The notes: generated by a model from the sequence alone, not told the origin. A stretch of 64,000 bases of DNA from Acidobacteriota bacterium (GCA_021779935.1 JAJXZT010000028.1:1-64000); one strand, 5' to 3'; shown: positions 1 through 8,292, counted from the first letter of the stretch. Program-made: numbers and translations.

Positions 1-712
1 AAACCAGGTGCTCGAGTTGCGACGTCAGTTTCGTCCCGGCTATCAGATCGCGCGCCTGACCGAGCTCAGTCCGGCAACTGTCAGCAGAATCCTGCAGCGC
101 GCTCGTCTCAGCCGATGGCGGGATCTGGAACCGAAGCCTCCGGTGGTGCGCTACGAGCGTGCTCAACCCGGAGAGCTGATTCACCTCGACATCAAGTCTT
201 TACCCTGTTATCAGGAGGTTTTGTTGCGCGCCGATGGACGTCGACGCGGTCCCAAAAGGCGAGCCTCGCTCGGCAGCCTGGCTCTCCACGTCGCCGTCGA
301 CGATCACTCCCGCCTTGCCTTCACCCGACTCATGCCCGATCAGCAGTCCTGTCACGCCATCGACTTCCTGCAACAGGCCGTCGCCTTCTATGCCACCCAT
401 GGCATCCGCGTCCGTGCCCTGCTTACTGACAATGGCAGCTGCTACCGCTCACGTCAGTTTCGCCAACACTGTCAGCGCCTCGGTATTCAGCACCTGTTCA
501 CTCGCCCCTACACTCCACGCACCAACGGTAAGGCCGAACGCTTCATTCAGACCCTCATGCGCGAATGGGTCTACGCTAAACACTGGACCGACTCCGAGGA
601 ACGCGACCGGCACCTGGCTCCCTGGACCGCCTACTACAACTACGCCCGTCCTCATGGTAGCCTCAACTACAACCCGCCCATCAGCCGAACCGACCCGGGT
701 ACAACGTCTTGA
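1..712 (+). mobile_element. Left-truncated IS481-type insertion sequence
   Basis: The window opens inside an insertion sequence; only the transposase and its 3' end are visible. No terminal inverted repeat can be confirmed because the left end lies outside the window. It sits just upstream of other transposase remnants, so 1-1.8 kb looks like an insertion-prone patch next to the rpsP operon. Confidence 0.6.
8..712 (+). CDS. IS481-family transposase (DDE integrase core), 5' end probably cut by the window
   Basis: Transposase of the DDE/RNase H-fold superfamily that would cut and join the ends of its own element. The visible 234 residues begin in a helix-turn-helix-like stretch (about 15-40). 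They then run through the catalytic core: Asp61 in HLDIK, Asp141 in LLTDNGSCY and Glu177 in GKAERFIQTL, giving the DD(35)E spacing. The Arg/Lys-rich loop and the C-terminal YNYARPHGSLNYNPP motif are typical of IS481/IS3-like enzymes. Full IS481 transposases are longer at the N-terminus, so the Met at position 8 is probably internal. All three acidic residues are present, so nothing in the visible part shows inactivation. Confidence 0.85.
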   Translation: MLELRRQFRPGYQIARLTELSPATVSRILQRARLSRWRDLEPKPPVVRYERAQPGELIHLDIKSLPCYQEVLLRADGRRRGPKRRASLGSLALHVAVDDHSRLAFTRLMPDQQSCHAIDFLQQAVAFYATHGIRVRALLTDNGSCYRSRQFRQHCQRLGIQHLFTRPYTPRTNGKAERFIQTLMREWVYAKHWTDSEERDRHLAPWTAYYNYARPHGSLNYNPPISRTDPGTTS

Positions 713-735
713 GCATCTACAGGCACCCGGCAGCG

Positions 736-798
736 ATGGCAGCCAGAATCGCGGATCACGTTTGGTCGCTCGAAGAAATAGCTCTGCTGCCCCGATAG
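736..798 (+). pseudogene. Transposase C-terminal remnant, copy 1
   Basis: In this frame the DNA reads MAARIADHVWSLEEIALLPR then stop. The tail DHVWSLEEIA followed by a stop resembles the extreme C-terminus of some bacterial transposases (the family assignment is from memory and uncertain). The rest of the gene is missing. A second copy of the same tail lies at 1037-1078. The following gene's ribosome binding site starts directly after this stop. Confidence 0.4.
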
Positions 799-815
799 GA
801 TTGGAGGCTGAGTTT

Positions 816-1022
816 ATGCAGAAGAACAAGATCGAAGTTTCCAAGGAAGGAACCGGCAAAACACTGTACATCCCGCTCTGTGTTTTTAAGGCCGGAAAGG
901 ATGGCTACACGATTTCCTGCTCTGACCCGGAGCATTTGTTTAAGTCCGGCACCTCGCCAGAGCAGTTACAAAAGTTCAGAGCTTGGATTGTGGACACGTT
1001 CGAGAAGCTCGTGAAAAATTGA
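816..1022 (+). CDS. Small hypothetical protein (68 aa)
   Basis: I do not recognise a family. The ATG at 816 follows a GGAGG at 803-807, which fixes the start; a longer reading of the same frame only overlaps the transposase. The 68-residue product begins MQKNKIEVSKEGTGK, has no membrane segment and has mixed charge. It contains a compact stretch with Cys near KDGYTISCSDPEH and ends in an amphipathic helix (FRAWIVDTFEKLVKN). Codon use and a good Shine-Dalgarno support a real gene. It lies between two copies of a transposase tail, so it may have moved with them. Confidence 0.55.
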   Translation: MQKNKIEVSKEGTGKTLYIPLCVFKAGKDGYTISCSDPEHLFKSGTSPEQLQKFRAWIVDTFEKLVKN

Positions 1023-1036
1023 AACTGAGACACTAC

Positions 1037-1078
1037 CATCACGTCTGGAGCCTTGAAGAAATCGCATCTCTGGCATAG
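1037..1078 (+). pseudogene. Transposase C-terminal remnant, copy 2
   Basis: Reads HHVWSLEEIASLA then stop, matching HVWSLEEIA of the remnant at 736-798. Just upstream, at 1022-1037, is a 16-nt motif (AAACTGAGACACTACC) that recurs with one mismatch at 1374-1389 after the next gene, so the units look like repeated cassette-like debris. Confidence 0.4.
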
Positions 1079-1108
1079 TCTGTTGCGAAAATCAGGAGGA
1101 GCACTCTG

Positions 1109-1378
1109 ATGATTTGGGCGGCTGCAGTCCTACTCTTTGTCGCTGCATTTCTGTACTCCTGGTGCGGCGGACAGTCAAATCCGAGAAATCGTTTCGTTCT
1201 AGGTGTGCTCTTCGTTGCTATCGCGCTCTGGTTGACCGGAACAACATTGCTGTGGATTGCGAAAGGATTTCTTTGGGCAGTCGCGGGAGCTATCGGTGCT
1301 TTTGTACTGTCAGTGACATTGCCCGTACTGCTTCTCCTCTTGGTATCCATTCTTTTTGGCAGAAAGAACCCAAACTGA
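1109..1378 (+). CDS. Small two- to three-helix membrane protein (89 aa)
   Basis: No family recognised. The start at 1109 has a strong AGGAGGAG Shine-Dalgarno about 7 nt upstream. Residues 1-18 (MIWAAAVLLFVAAFLYSW) form a membrane helix. A short Gly/Asn/Arg-rich cytoplasmic-looking loop follows, then two more hydrophobic segments at about 30-50 and 55-83, ending FGRKNPN. It probably sits in the inner membrane. The antisense frame also has a long ORF, but it has no start signal and a low-complexity basic composition, so the plus strand is preferred. Confidence 0.55.
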   Translation: MIWAAAVLLFVAAFLYSWCGGQSNPRNRFVLGVLFVAIALWLTGTTLLWIAKGFLWAVAGAIGAFVLSVTLPVLLLLLVSILFGRKNPN

Positions 1379-1794
1379 GGCACTACCGGGGCTCGCCTTG
1401 TCAATTCCGTCAACTTCCGGGATAATAAATGTTTGCCACCTCTGTCAGCCGGGGCGCTATGCCTTTGGCCCAGCCTGTGGTAAGTCCCGAGGCCTCGGCG
1501 GTTTCCATCAGAGACGAAAGTCTGGATTGAGCTGCGCCAGTTGGGCGAGCGGGACACGCGGTGCTCGAATTCCGTCGGCAAAGCCGTTTGGGATTTCCGG
1601 TTCCCGGGCAACACAGTGACCGGGGATGTCGGGTGCCGATTTTAGCGGCAGATTCCGGAGACGATGTACCCCAGGGGCTGAAGCCCCCGCTTCGGCGGGT
1701 GCTAGGAACGCCGGGCTGAAGCCCGGCTCTACCAAAGAGCGACGTGGGAGACATCGATCAAAGGAACTGCTCAAACGATGAAAGGAAGACTACT
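1379..1794. other. Gap of 416 bp with REP-like palindromes
   Basis: I see no gene here. The left part begins with the repeated motif described with the transposase remnants. The right part (1674-1727) holds three closely spaced perfect hairpins. The rpsP promoter must lie in or upstream of this stretch, but no convincing -35/-10 pair stands out. Confidence 0.6.
1674..1727. repeat. Cluster of REP-like palindromes
   Basis: Three hairpins in 54 bp. GGGGCT-GA-AGCCCC is at 1674-1687. CCCGC-TTCG-GCGGG, with a UUCG tetraloop, is at 1686-1699. GCCGGGCT-GA-AGCCCGGC is at 1710-1727. The shared GGCTGAAGCC core in the first and third units suggests two copies of one extragenic palindrome. The unit is not associated with a T-run, so it is unlikely to be an ordinary terminator. 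Confidence 0.6.
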
Positions 1795-2052
1795 GTGCTG
1801 ATGATTCGTCTCTCGCGCCGCGGCGCGCGCAAACAGCCCATCTACCGTATTGTTGTGATCGAGAAGGACCGCGCACGTGACGGCCGCTCGATCGAAGTCG
1901 TGGGACTCTATAACCCGCGCACCTCTCCGGCCACCGTCGACCTGAAGCGCGACCGCATTGAATACTGGGTCGCGAAGGGCGCGCAGATGTCCACAATCGT
2001 TAACAAGCTGTTCTCCAAGGCTCCGGCAGCAGCGCCGGAAACGACCGCATAG
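1795..2052 (+). CDS. rpsP: 30S ribosomal protein S16
   Basis: Small-subunit ribosomal protein S16, about 85 residues, the normal length. The body begins MIRLSRRGARKQPIYRIVV and contains the conserved DGRSIEVVGLYNPR stretch; the C-terminus is a short Ala/Pro tail. Two starts are possible: GTG 1795, giving MLMIRL, or ATG 1801. GGAAG at 1784-1788 is 6 nt from the GTG and 12 nt from the ATG, and acidobacterial S16 often begins MLMIRL, so I chose the GTG. It is the first gene of the standard rpsP-KH-rimM-trmD-rplS block; the ffh gene often found upstream is not here. Confidence 0.96.
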   Translation: MLMIRLSRRGARKQPIYRIVVIEKDRARDGRSIEVVGLYNPRTSPATVDLKRDRIEYWVAKGAQMSTIVNKLFSKAPAAAPETTA

Positions 2053-2108
2053 CTGAGCCTTGTCCGGTGCTCCGGGGCGCGCGACGCCACGGAGGAGAGG
2101 AGCGTGGA

Positions 2109-2363
2109 ATGGCGACAAACCACCAAGCGGATGTACGTGCACTGGCCGAAGCAATGGCCCGGATGCTGGTTGAGGCTCCCGAAGAGGTCGAAGTGACCGC
2201 CGAGGAGAGCAGCCACGGCATTGAGCTGGAACTGTATGTGGCCGAAAGCGACATGGGCCGCATCATTGGCCGGTCAGGACGTACGGCGCGCTGCCTTCGC
2301 AACATCCTTTCCGCGGCGGCCGACAAGCAGGGCAAACGCTGCTCGCTGGATATTGTGGAGTAA
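2109..2363 (+). CDS. khpA: KH-domain RNA-binding protein KhpA
   Basis: A single-domain KH protein of 84 residues that binds RNA and, in studied bacteria, works with KhpB/Jag in post-transcriptional control. The KH signature IIGRSGRTARCLRNIL (G-x-x-G loop GRSG) is at about residues 51-66, before the final beta strand CSLDIVE. A purine-rich Shine-Dalgarno (GGAGAGGAG) precedes the ATG at 2109. Its place between rpsP and rimM is the classical one. The stop is 4 nt from the rimM start, so translation is probably coupled. Confidence 0.92.
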   Translation: MATNHQADVRALAEAMARMLVEAPEEVEVTAEESSHGIELELYVAESDMGRIIGRSGRTARCLRNILSAAADKQGKRCSLDIVE

Positions 2364-2367
2364 GGCG

Positions 2368-2955
2368 ATGAGCGATGCGTTCATCACCATCGCTCGCGTG
2401 GTAAAGACGCAGGGCCTTCGCGGCGAAGTAGCGGCAGAGTTGTTTACGGATTTTCCCGAACGATTCGCGGAACGCCGGCGGTTGACGGCGTGGCTGAAGA
2501 ACGGCGAACGGCGGGACGTGGAACTGGAAGATTTCTGGCCGCATAAGGGCGGCATGGTTCTGAAGTTCGCGGGCGTCGACTCGATTGAAGACGCGGAAAA
2601 GCTGAAAGGCGCGGAGATACAGATTCCGAGCGAACAGCGGGCCGAACTGGAAGATGGCGCGGTATACGTCAGCGACCTGATAGGTTGCGCGGTGAGCGCC
2701 ACGAGCGGTAACCAGCCGGAGAAAGAACTCGGCGAAGTGGCCGATGTGATCTTTGGAGCCGGTGAAGCGCCGCTGTTGCAGGTGAAGCAAGGCGCAAAGG
2801 AATACCTGATCCCCTGGGTGGAACGCTTCGTAAGGAAGCAGGACCTGAAGGCCAGGCGGATCGAGATGGAACTGCCGGAAGGCATGCTGGAGCTGGACGC
2901 CCCGCTGAGTCGCAAGGAAAAAGACGCGGCGCAAAGGGGCGAGAAGGGCGAGTGA
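2368..2955 (+). CDS. rimM: 16S rRNA processing protein RimM
   Basis: Assembly factor for the 30S head; it binds S19 and acts in 16S rRNA maturation. The 195-residue protein starts at ATG 2368, which gives MSDAFITIARVVKTQGLRGEV, the conserved RimM N-terminal barrel motif (GLRGEV). The PRC-barrel half follows from about residue 105 (VYVSDLIGCAV), with the conserved AKEYLIPWVERFV segment near residue 150. The C-terminal 20 residues are a charged tail. Upstream in-frame codons back to 2221 overlap khpA and are not conserved sequence. Confidence 0.95.
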   Translation: MSDAFITIARVVKTQGLRGEVAAELFTDFPERFAERRRLTAWLKNGERRDVELEDFWPHKGGMVLKFAGVDSIEDAEKLKGAEIQIPSEQRAELEDGAVYVSDLIGCAVSATSGNQPEKELGEVADVIFGAGEAPLLQVKQGAKEYLIPWVERFVRKQDLKARRIEMELPEGMLELDAPLSRKEKDAAQRGEKGE

Positions 2956-2979
2956 GTTTCGCCCGTCCGAGGAACGGAA

Positions 2980-3804
2980 ATGAAGTTCGAGATCGTCACG
3001 ATTTTTCCCGACTTCTTTCAAGGACCTCTGGATTACGGCATTGTGCGCAAGGCGCGCGAAGCCAAGATCATTGAGATTGCGATCCACGACCTGAGGGTCT
3101 ACACGCATGATCGCCACAAGACGGTGGATGACCGTCCGTTTGGCGGCGGTGAAGGCATGGTTCTGAAACCGGAGCCGGTCTTTGAGTGCGTGGAGGGGCT
3201 TGGCATGTCGTCGCGCGAGGCTCGCGTGAACGATACGACGCGGGAGACGATCATCGTGCTCTCAGCCGCCGGAGAGAAGTTTACGCAGGCCATGGCGCAG
3301 GAGCTGGCGCAGATGGATCGCGTGCTGCTGCTGTGCGGACGCTACGAGGGAGTGGACGAGCGCGTGACGGAGAACCTGGCAGACCGGGAAGTTTCCGTCG
3401 GCAACTTTGTGATGAGCGGCGGAGAACTTGGCGCCGCGCTGATCGTGGATTGCGTCACACGGCTGCTGCCCGGCGCGCTGGGCAACGAGGCTTCTTCGAA
3501 GACGGAGAGCTTCAGCGCAGTGACGGCGGAACCAAAGTACGACGAGCGCGGAAGGCTTGAGCCGGATTCGACAAATGCGTCCGGCGGATTGCTGGATTAT
3601 CCGCACTACACGCGTCCCGCGGAATTTCGCGGGATGGCGGTTCCCGAAGTGCTGATGAACGGGAACCATGACGAGATTCGGCGCTGGCGGCATCGCCGCG
3701 CGCTGGAAAAAACGCTGAGGAACCGGCCGGATCTTCTGGACGAAGCCGCACTCAGCAAGGAAGACCGGGCCTTGATCGAAAAGATCAGGCGCGAAAAAGA
3801 TTAG
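2980..3804 (+). CDS. trmD: tRNA (guanine-N1-)-methyltransferase TrmD
   Basis: SPOUT-class enzyme that methylates G37 at N1 in tRNAs reading CNN and related codons, preventing +1 frameshifts. It starts [13 protein letters not shown]. The trefoil-knot cofactor motifs are visible: [13 protein letters not shown] near residue 50, [12 protein letters not shown] near 115 and [12 protein letters not shown] near 140. The C-terminal domain carries [12 protein letters not shown] and the [10 protein letters not shown] helix. The 274-residue length is slightly above usual because of an insert around residues 72-85. It lies 24 nt after rimM. Confidence 0.96.
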   Translation: MKFEIVTIFPDFFQGPLDYGIVRKAREAKIIEIAIHDLRVYTHDRHKTVDDRPFGGGEGMVLKPEPVFECVEGLGMSSREARVNDTTRETIIVLSAAGEKFTQAMAQELAQMDRVLLLCGRYEGVDERVTENLADREVSVGNFVMSGGELGAALIVDCVTRLLPGALGNEASSKTESFSAVTAEPKYDERGRLEPDSTNASGGLLDYPHYTRPAEFRGMAVPEVLMNGNHDEIRRWRHRRALEKTLRNRPDLLDEAALSKEDRALIEKIRREKD

Positions 3805-3868
3805 ATTTCACCGGGTAGACCCGGCCACAAGCTGCGCCTGGCTCCCGAGCAAAGAAGAGGAACTAGTT

Positions 3869-4213
3869 ATGGCATCTCCGATCATTACCAAACTGCTCGC
3901 CAAGGCGCAGCGTACGGACATCCCCAACTTCCAGCCGGGCGACACCGTCCGTGTTCACGTCAAGATCAAGGAAGGCGACAAGGAACGCCTCCAGGCATTC
4001 GAAGGCGTGGTCATCAAGAAGGCGAACGGGCAGCAGCCCAGCTTCACGGTGCGCAAGATGAGCTTCGGCCAGGGCGTCGAGCGTATCTTCCCGACGCAGT
4101 CGCGCGTGATCGACAAGATTGAGATTGTGCGCTCGGCGAAGGTTCGCCGCGCCAAGCTCTATTACCTGCGCGCGCTCCGCGGCAAGGCCGCCCGCCTGAA
4201 GGAAGTCGATTAG
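3869..4213 (+). CDS. rplS: 50S ribosomal protein L19
   Basis: Large-subunit protein L19 at the 30S-50S interface. The 114-residue product has the classic N-terminal helix ([22 protein letters not shown]), the [11 protein letters not shown] loop and the [15 protein letters not shown] motif, then a basic [19 protein letters not shown] tail. Shine-Dalgarno AGAGGA lies 8 nt before the ATG. It is the last gene before a strong terminator. Confidence 0.97.
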   Translation: MASPIITKLLAKAQRTDIPNFQPGDTVRVHVKIKEGDKERLQAFEGVVIKKANGQQPSFTVRKMSFGQGVERIFPTQSRVIDKIEIVRSAKVRRAKLYYLRALRGKAARLKEVD

Positions 4214-4249
4214 TTCGGCGGCGCACTGGCGCCGGCATCACGGTTCCCG

Positions 4250-4287
4250 AGCCTCAGTGTGTTCATGCACACTGGGGCTTTCTTTTG
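4250..4287 (+). terminator. Rho-independent terminator of the rpsP-rplS operon
   Basis: AGCC-T-CAGTGTG (4250-4261) pairs with CACACTG-G-GGCT (4268-4279), a 12-bp stem with one wobble and a 6-nt loop, followed by TTTCTTTTG. It lies 36 bp after the rplS stop and before rnhB. Confidence 0.85.
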
Positions 4288-4321
4288 CCTGCGCAACTCG
4301 CTAAGCTGAACGCGAACATCC

Positions 4322-5053
4322 ATGTCCCGGAAAACAGTTTCGCAGATCGCGGAAGAGCGCGGCATATCGCCGTCAGCGGCGAAGCTGCGTCTGCTGAAGG
4401 GACTGAAGTGCACAACGAAGTTCGAACGCGCGGCATGGGACGCGGGCGCAAGGCTGGTCGCAGGGGTGGACGAGGTCGGGCGCGGATCGCTGTTCGGGCC
4501 GGTAGTCGCTGCCGCCGTCATACTCGATCCCGCGCATCGCATACAAGGACTGCGCGACTCGAAGCTGCTGCCGGAAGCGCGGCGCGAAGAACTGGCGGAT
4601 CGCATCCGGCAACACGCCATCGCGTTTGCCATCGCCGCCATTGATGCAGCACGCATCGACCAGGTCAACATCTACCAGGCATCGAAGCTGGCCATGACGG
4701 AGGCGATACGCATGCTGCCCTCGCCGCCGGATCATCTCCTGGTGGATGCGATGCGACTCGACATTGCATGCGCACAGACGCCGATCATCCACGGGGACGC
4801 GCTCTCGGCGTCGATTGCAGCGGCCAGCATTCTGGCCAAGGTGGAGCGCGACGCGATGATGCGCCTCTGGGACCCGGTGTATCCGGTCTACGGACTTGCC
4901 TCAAACAAAGGCTACAGCACGCAAAGGCACGTCAGCGCATTGCGCGAACATGGGCCTTCTCCGCTGCACCGCCTCTCATTCTCTTCCGCGTGGACCACTC
5001 CGGCAGAGCAGGACGTGATGGAATTTATGCGTGAAGACGCGGCGAGCGACTAA
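4322..5053 (+). CDS. rnhB: Ribonuclease HII
   Basis: Endonuclease that removes ribonucleotides and RNA primers from DNA-RNA hybrids, including single misincorporated ribonucleotides. The catalytic Asp-Glu pair is in VAGVDEVGRGSLFGPVVAA, the third acidic residue in DSKLLP and the last in LLVDAMRLD. SNKGYSTQRHVSAL is also typical. The protein is 243 residues, about 45 longer at the N-terminus than the catalytic domain; this extension (AEERGISPSAAKLRLLKG) looks like a small helical DNA-binding element. It follows the rplS terminator, so it likely has its own promoter. Confidence 0.94.
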   Translation: MSRKTVSQIAEERGISPSAAKLRLLKGLKCTTKFERAAWDAGARLVAGVDEVGRGSLFGPVVAAAVILDPAHRIQGLRDSKLLPEARREELADRIRQHAIAFAIAAIDAARIDQVNIYQASKLAMTEAIRMLPSPPDHLLVDAMRLDIACAQTPIIHGDALSASIAAASILAKVERDAMMRLWDPVYPVYGLASNKGYSTQRHVSALREHGPSPLHRLSFSSAWTTPAEQDVMEFMREDAASD

Positions 5054-5136
5054 GGCGACGCGGGACTTTCGGACCTTCCAACGGAGATTGACTTGGTGTT
5101 AGATAGAAGAAGAGCGCGCTTTCTTCAAGGAGACTG

Positions 5137-5877
5137 ATGTTGCGATTATTGGTGGTAACGGCCCATCCTGACGACGAAGCTGCCGGATTTGGCGGCACCC
5201 TGCTTCTCTCCCACGAACGCGGCGTGGAAACCTACGTGATCTGCCTGACGGCGGGACAAGCGGCGACACATCGCGGCGGCGCGAAGTCCGACGAGGAACT
5301 GGCGGCGATGCGGCGCGAGGAATTTGCCGCGGCGTGCGAACATCTGCACGTGACGCGCGGAGAAGTGGTTGGCTATCCCGACGGAAAACTCGACCGGCAG
5401 GATTTCCACGAGGTGGCGGGAGAGTTGACGCGGCGAGTACGCGAGATTTGTCCGCACGTGATGTTGACGTTCGGCACGGAAGGTGGAATTACGGCGCACC
5501 CCGACCACTCGATGGCGTCGATCTACGCGACGATGGCGTTCCAGTGGGCTCCGCGCACGAATCGCTACAAGGAACAGCTTGCATCCGGCATCGAGCCGTG
5601 GCGTCCGCAGAAACTTTACTACTCGGCGTCGCCATTCCAGTTGACCGACCGGCAACCAATCGCCCCGGCGCCGTGCACGGTGTCCATCGATATTCATCAA
5701 TATTTACAGCGCAAGATCGAAGCCTTCCGCAAGCACACAACACAGGCTCCGCTCTTCGATCTCTTCGAGAGGCACCTGAAGCAGCACGATGGCAAAGAGC
5801 GCTTTCATCTTGCCGCACGTTCCGTGGCCGGCGACTCCGTCCGCGAAGAGGACATCTTTTCAGGCGTCATCGAATAG
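5137..5877 (+). CDS. bshB1: PIG-L family deacetylase, BshB1-like
   Basis: Zinc N-acetylglucosaminyl deacetylase. In the bacillithiol pathway BshB1 removes acetate from GlcNAc-malate. The N-terminal metal site AHPDDE (residues 9-14) is intact and is followed by ICLTAGQAATHRG. A second ligand is expected in GGITAHPDHSMAS (near residue 125). Length 246 fits the family. Shine-Dalgarno AAGGAG lies 6 nt before the ATG. The exact substrate is inferred from similarity to BshB1 in Acidobacteria and Bacilli; other LmbE-type deacetylases share these motifs. No bshA or bshC is in the window. Confidence 0.82.
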   Translation: MLRLLVVTAHPDDEAAGFGGTLLLSHERGVETYVICLTAGQAATHRGGAKSDEELAAMRREEFAAACEHLHVTRGEVVGYPDGKLDRQDFHEVAGELTRRVREICPHVMLTFGTEGGITAHPDHSMASIYATMAFQWAPRTNRYKEQLASGIEPWRPQKLYYSASPFQLTDRQPIAPAPCTVSIDIHQYLQRKIEAFRKHTTQAPLFDLFERHLKQHDGKERFHLAARSVAGDSVREEDIFSGVIE

Positions 5878-5902
5878 CGCTACGAATATCGTAAGCATAA
5901 AA

Positions 5903-5929
5903 AAGGCCGCCCGAGACAGGGGCGGCCTT
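5903..5929. terminator. Bidirectional terminator between bshB1 and the M61 peptidase
   Basis: A perfect 10-bp stem, AAGGCCGCCC (5903-5912) with GGGCGGCCTT (5920-5929), and a 7-nt loop. It lies between convergent genes. Read on the minus strand it runs into six or more Ts, so it is strongest for the M61 gene. Confidence 0.85.
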
Positions 5930-5947
5930 GCTGCTTGATGGCGGAAC

Positions 5948-7948
5948 CTACTGGATTTCCGCCTCGGGCTGGTGCTGGATGGGCGCGGAGGCCAACGGCT
6001 TGATGGTCTGATCGAGCAGATCCGGCATGGAGGTGTTGCGTACGAGGTGCGGATAGCGCGGGCCGTCGTGGTAGTCGATGGAGTACGTCTTGTAGTACTC
6101 GTCGCTTTCCACCAGCAGCTCGAGCGGCGTCTTGCTGGTCTTGCCAGCTTCCAGCGCCTCGTAGAGACGCTCTGGACTGTAGGCGCGGCCATTGACGGCG
6201 ACGATCTGCATGCCGGGTCCCATGCCGGCCTTGAAGGCGAGGCCGTCTTCCATGGTGTCGATGATGCGGCCATCGCGGCCGGCGATCAGCCCGATGGAAG
6301 CCGTACAGTTGATGCCGCCGCGTTCCCGCAGCCGGTCAATCTGGTTCGGCTTGTCGGTGTAGACGATCTTCCAACCGCCATCCTCGATACCCCCCAGAGG
6401 TGCGTTCGGCGCGACGTGATAGATGCGGTCGCGCAGGAACTTGCTCCAGTCATAGGGCGCAACTTCATTCAGCGTGTTCACTACATCATCAAACGTGTAA
6501 GGCTTCATGATGGGGCCGGTGCTGGCCGGACCATAGAAGATGTGGGCAAAGTCGTCGATCGATTTCTGATCGTGCGTGAGTTGCCGTATCTTGATGTCGG
6601 CTTCCAGCCAGATCAGCGCGCCTTCATCGTAGTAATCGACGCCGCGCCGCCAGTTGGCGAACCAGGGAGAGCCGCTGTAGAGCAGTTGCGCGGCGGTGGC
6701 GGTATCCACCAGCGGACGCCACTTGCGGCCGGGACGCCCGACGGAATACGTCATGGCGAGATCGGCGTAGGTGTCGCGCCACTGCTGCGGCGTCCACATG
6801 CCGGAGCGCGCCGTGAGCATGTAGCCGAAGTATTCGGTGAGGCCTTCGTAGACCCAGAGCAGATCGTCCTGCATCGGCTTGTCGTAATTATCGGTTGCGA
6901 GATCGTAGGGACGGCGATACTTGCCGTTCCACGAGTGGACGTATTCGTGCGGCAGCAGCGCGGCGCTGAGAATCCATCCCGAGGGATTGGTAAAGAACGA
7001 TTCGACCGTGCGGCTGTCGTCGGACTCGTGATGCTCGAGACCGAAGTGCGCCACGTGGTTGCTGAGGCTGAGCAGGAAGTGATAGTCGCGATAGTGGTGC
7101 GACTGGAAGAGCGCGTTGGCTTCCGCGACCAGGTTGTTGAAGCCTTGCTTCTGCTCGGGCGTCATCTGGAGCGCCGCGTCGCTGTCGGCGGCGATGTCCA
7201 TTTCATGCGAGGGCTTCAGGTTCTTGTCGAGAGGTACGACAAGCAGGTGCTCGCCCATGATGACGGGGGAATCCACCATGCGCGTCAAGGAAACATCGGC
7301 GAATTCGATGCTTCCGGTCTCCGGAGCCACGCCATGCGTGCCGGTTTCGGTTCCCTTCAGCGGAAGCGCGGTGCCGTAGTGCCAGCCCTGCGGAATCGTC
7401 AGGCTGGGAATTACGTGAATCTCGTGGTAGTTCCAGCCCTTGGGATACAGCACGAGCTGGTTCCAGCTCAGGACGGCCATCTTCGCGGTGGTGGAAGAAC
7501 CGGCACTGAAGCCACCGGGCATCTGCACGGGCGAGAGGTAATCCATGGTGGCTTCGACAGACTTCGCGTCCTTGGGAACATCGACGTGGTAGGCGAACAT
7601 GTCGAGCTTGTCGCGTTGCCAGTCGAGCGTCTTGCCGTCGGCGGTGAAGGTGATACCGGCGGTGTCGGCGATGGGACCGGAGGGCATGTGCTCGCCGGGA
7701 ATCCACTTCGGATAATAAAGCGTGAGTGGACCGCCGCTGACCGGGATGGTCTCGTGCATGTGAAAGACGTTCTGGGTGACGTGAGTGGCGTCAACATTCA
7801 GCACCAGCGTAGGCGCGGGCTCGGTGGCAGCGTGCGCTTCAGTGGACTGTGTAATGGGCTTGGCGGGATGTTTCGGTTCCGCGGCCAGGAGTTGGGGGAC
7901 TGCAATGACGACAGCAAGAAAAAGCAATGCGAATCGGAAGGAACGCAT
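5948..7948 (-). CDS. M61 family (glycyl) aminopeptidase with PDZ domain, exported
   Basis: Secreted zinc metallopeptidase. A signal peptide covers about residues 1-24 (hydrophobic core FALLFLAVVIAVPQLLAA). An N-terminal beta domain precedes the catalytic domain. The zinc motif HEYVH is at about residues 334-338 in LLPHEYVHSWNGKYRRP, and the third ligand is in WVYEGLTEYFG (about 368). A PDZ domain lies at about 545-640. M61 enzymes release N-terminal Gly/Ala in studied cases; the substrate here is unknown. ATG 7948 is preferred over GTG 7954 because an AGGAG sits 5 nt before the ATG and overlaps the GTG. The gene stands alone on the minus strand. Confidence 0.9.
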   Translation of the reverse strand: MRSFRFALLFLAVVIAVPQLLAAEPKHPAKPITQSTEAHAATEPAPTLVLNVDATHVTQNVFHMHETIPVSGGPLTLYYPKWIPGEHMPSGPIADTAGITFTADGKTLDWQRDKLDMFAYHVDVPKDAKSVEATMDYLSPVQMPGGFSAGSSTTAKMAVLSWNQLVLYPKGWNYHEIHVIPSLTIPQGWHYGTALPLKGTETGTHGVAPETGSIEFADVSLTRMVDSPVIMGEHLLVVPLDKNLKPSHEMDIAADSDAALQMTPEQKQGFNNLVAEANALFQSHHYRDYHFLLSLSNHVAHFGLEHHESDDSRTVESFFTNPSGWILSAALLPHEYVHSWNGKYRRPYDLATDNYDKPMQDDLLWVYEGLTEYFGYMLTARSGMWTPQQWRDTYADLAMTYSVGRPGRKWRPLVDTATAAQLLYSGSPWFANWRRGVDYYDEGALIWLEADIKIRQLTHDQKSIDDFAHIFYGPASTGPIMKPYTFDDVVNTLNEVAPYDWSKFLRDRIYHVAPNAPLGGIEDGGWKIVYTDKPNQIDRLRERGGINCTASIGLIAGRDGRIIDTMEDGLAFKAGMGPGMQIVAVNGRAYSPERLYEALEAGKTSKTPLELLVESDEYYKTYSIDYHDGPRYPHLVRNTSMPDLLDQTIKPLASAPIQHQPEAEIQ

Positions 7949-8025
7949 CGGCACTCCTGATAGCTGATTTTTTTAGATTGCCCCGAGGGCGGCTAAAGTA
8001 TCCAAACGTTTGGGATGATATCGCA

Positions 8026-8292
8026 CTACGATAGTTTCTTTTTCTTCTTTTCCTTCGGTGGCGCGTTGGTGCCAGACATCTGTCCGGTGACGCTGGCCAG
8101 CACTTTCTGGAATGCTTCTTCGGTCGTCATTTCCATTTTGCCGCTGCGGTTGTGGCGGTACTTGTGCTCCGTGTTGCAGGTACGGCAGAGCACCTTCACC
8201 GCCTCCTCGCCCGCCATCGCGGCGACGGAGTGATCGGTAGTACGTTTGCATTTCGTGCAGTAGTCGTCGATATCGTCACCGAGACGTGGCAT
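8026..8292 (-). CDS. Small zinc-ribbon-like protein (88 aa)
   Basis: Cytosolic-looking protein of 88 residues with two Cys-x2-Cys knuckles: YCTKCKR at residues 11-17 and CRTCNTEHKYRH at 36-47. They probably bind one zinc. The middle helix contains EEAFQKVLASV and the C-terminus is a run of Lys (KEKKKKKLS). The ATG at 8292 has a GAGGA 4 nt upstream. I do not know a function; the architecture suggests nucleic acid or protein binding. It is divergent from tmk. Confidence 0.65.
   Translation of the reverse strand: MPRLGDDIDDYCTKCKRTTDHSVAAMAGEEAVKVLCRTCNTEHKYRHNRSGKMEMTTEEAFQKVLASVTGQMSGTNAPPKEKKKKKLS

Noticed and set aside
1039-1614. 191-aa minus-strand frame
   Set aside because: It is the antisense of the small membrane gene at 1109, has basic low-complexity content and lacks a start signal.
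5088-5105. TTGACT...TAGATA before bshB1
   Set aside because: The spacing is only about 6 bp, too short for sigma70.
5972-7960. 662-aa plus-strand frame
   Set aside because: Antisense shadow of the M61 peptidase.
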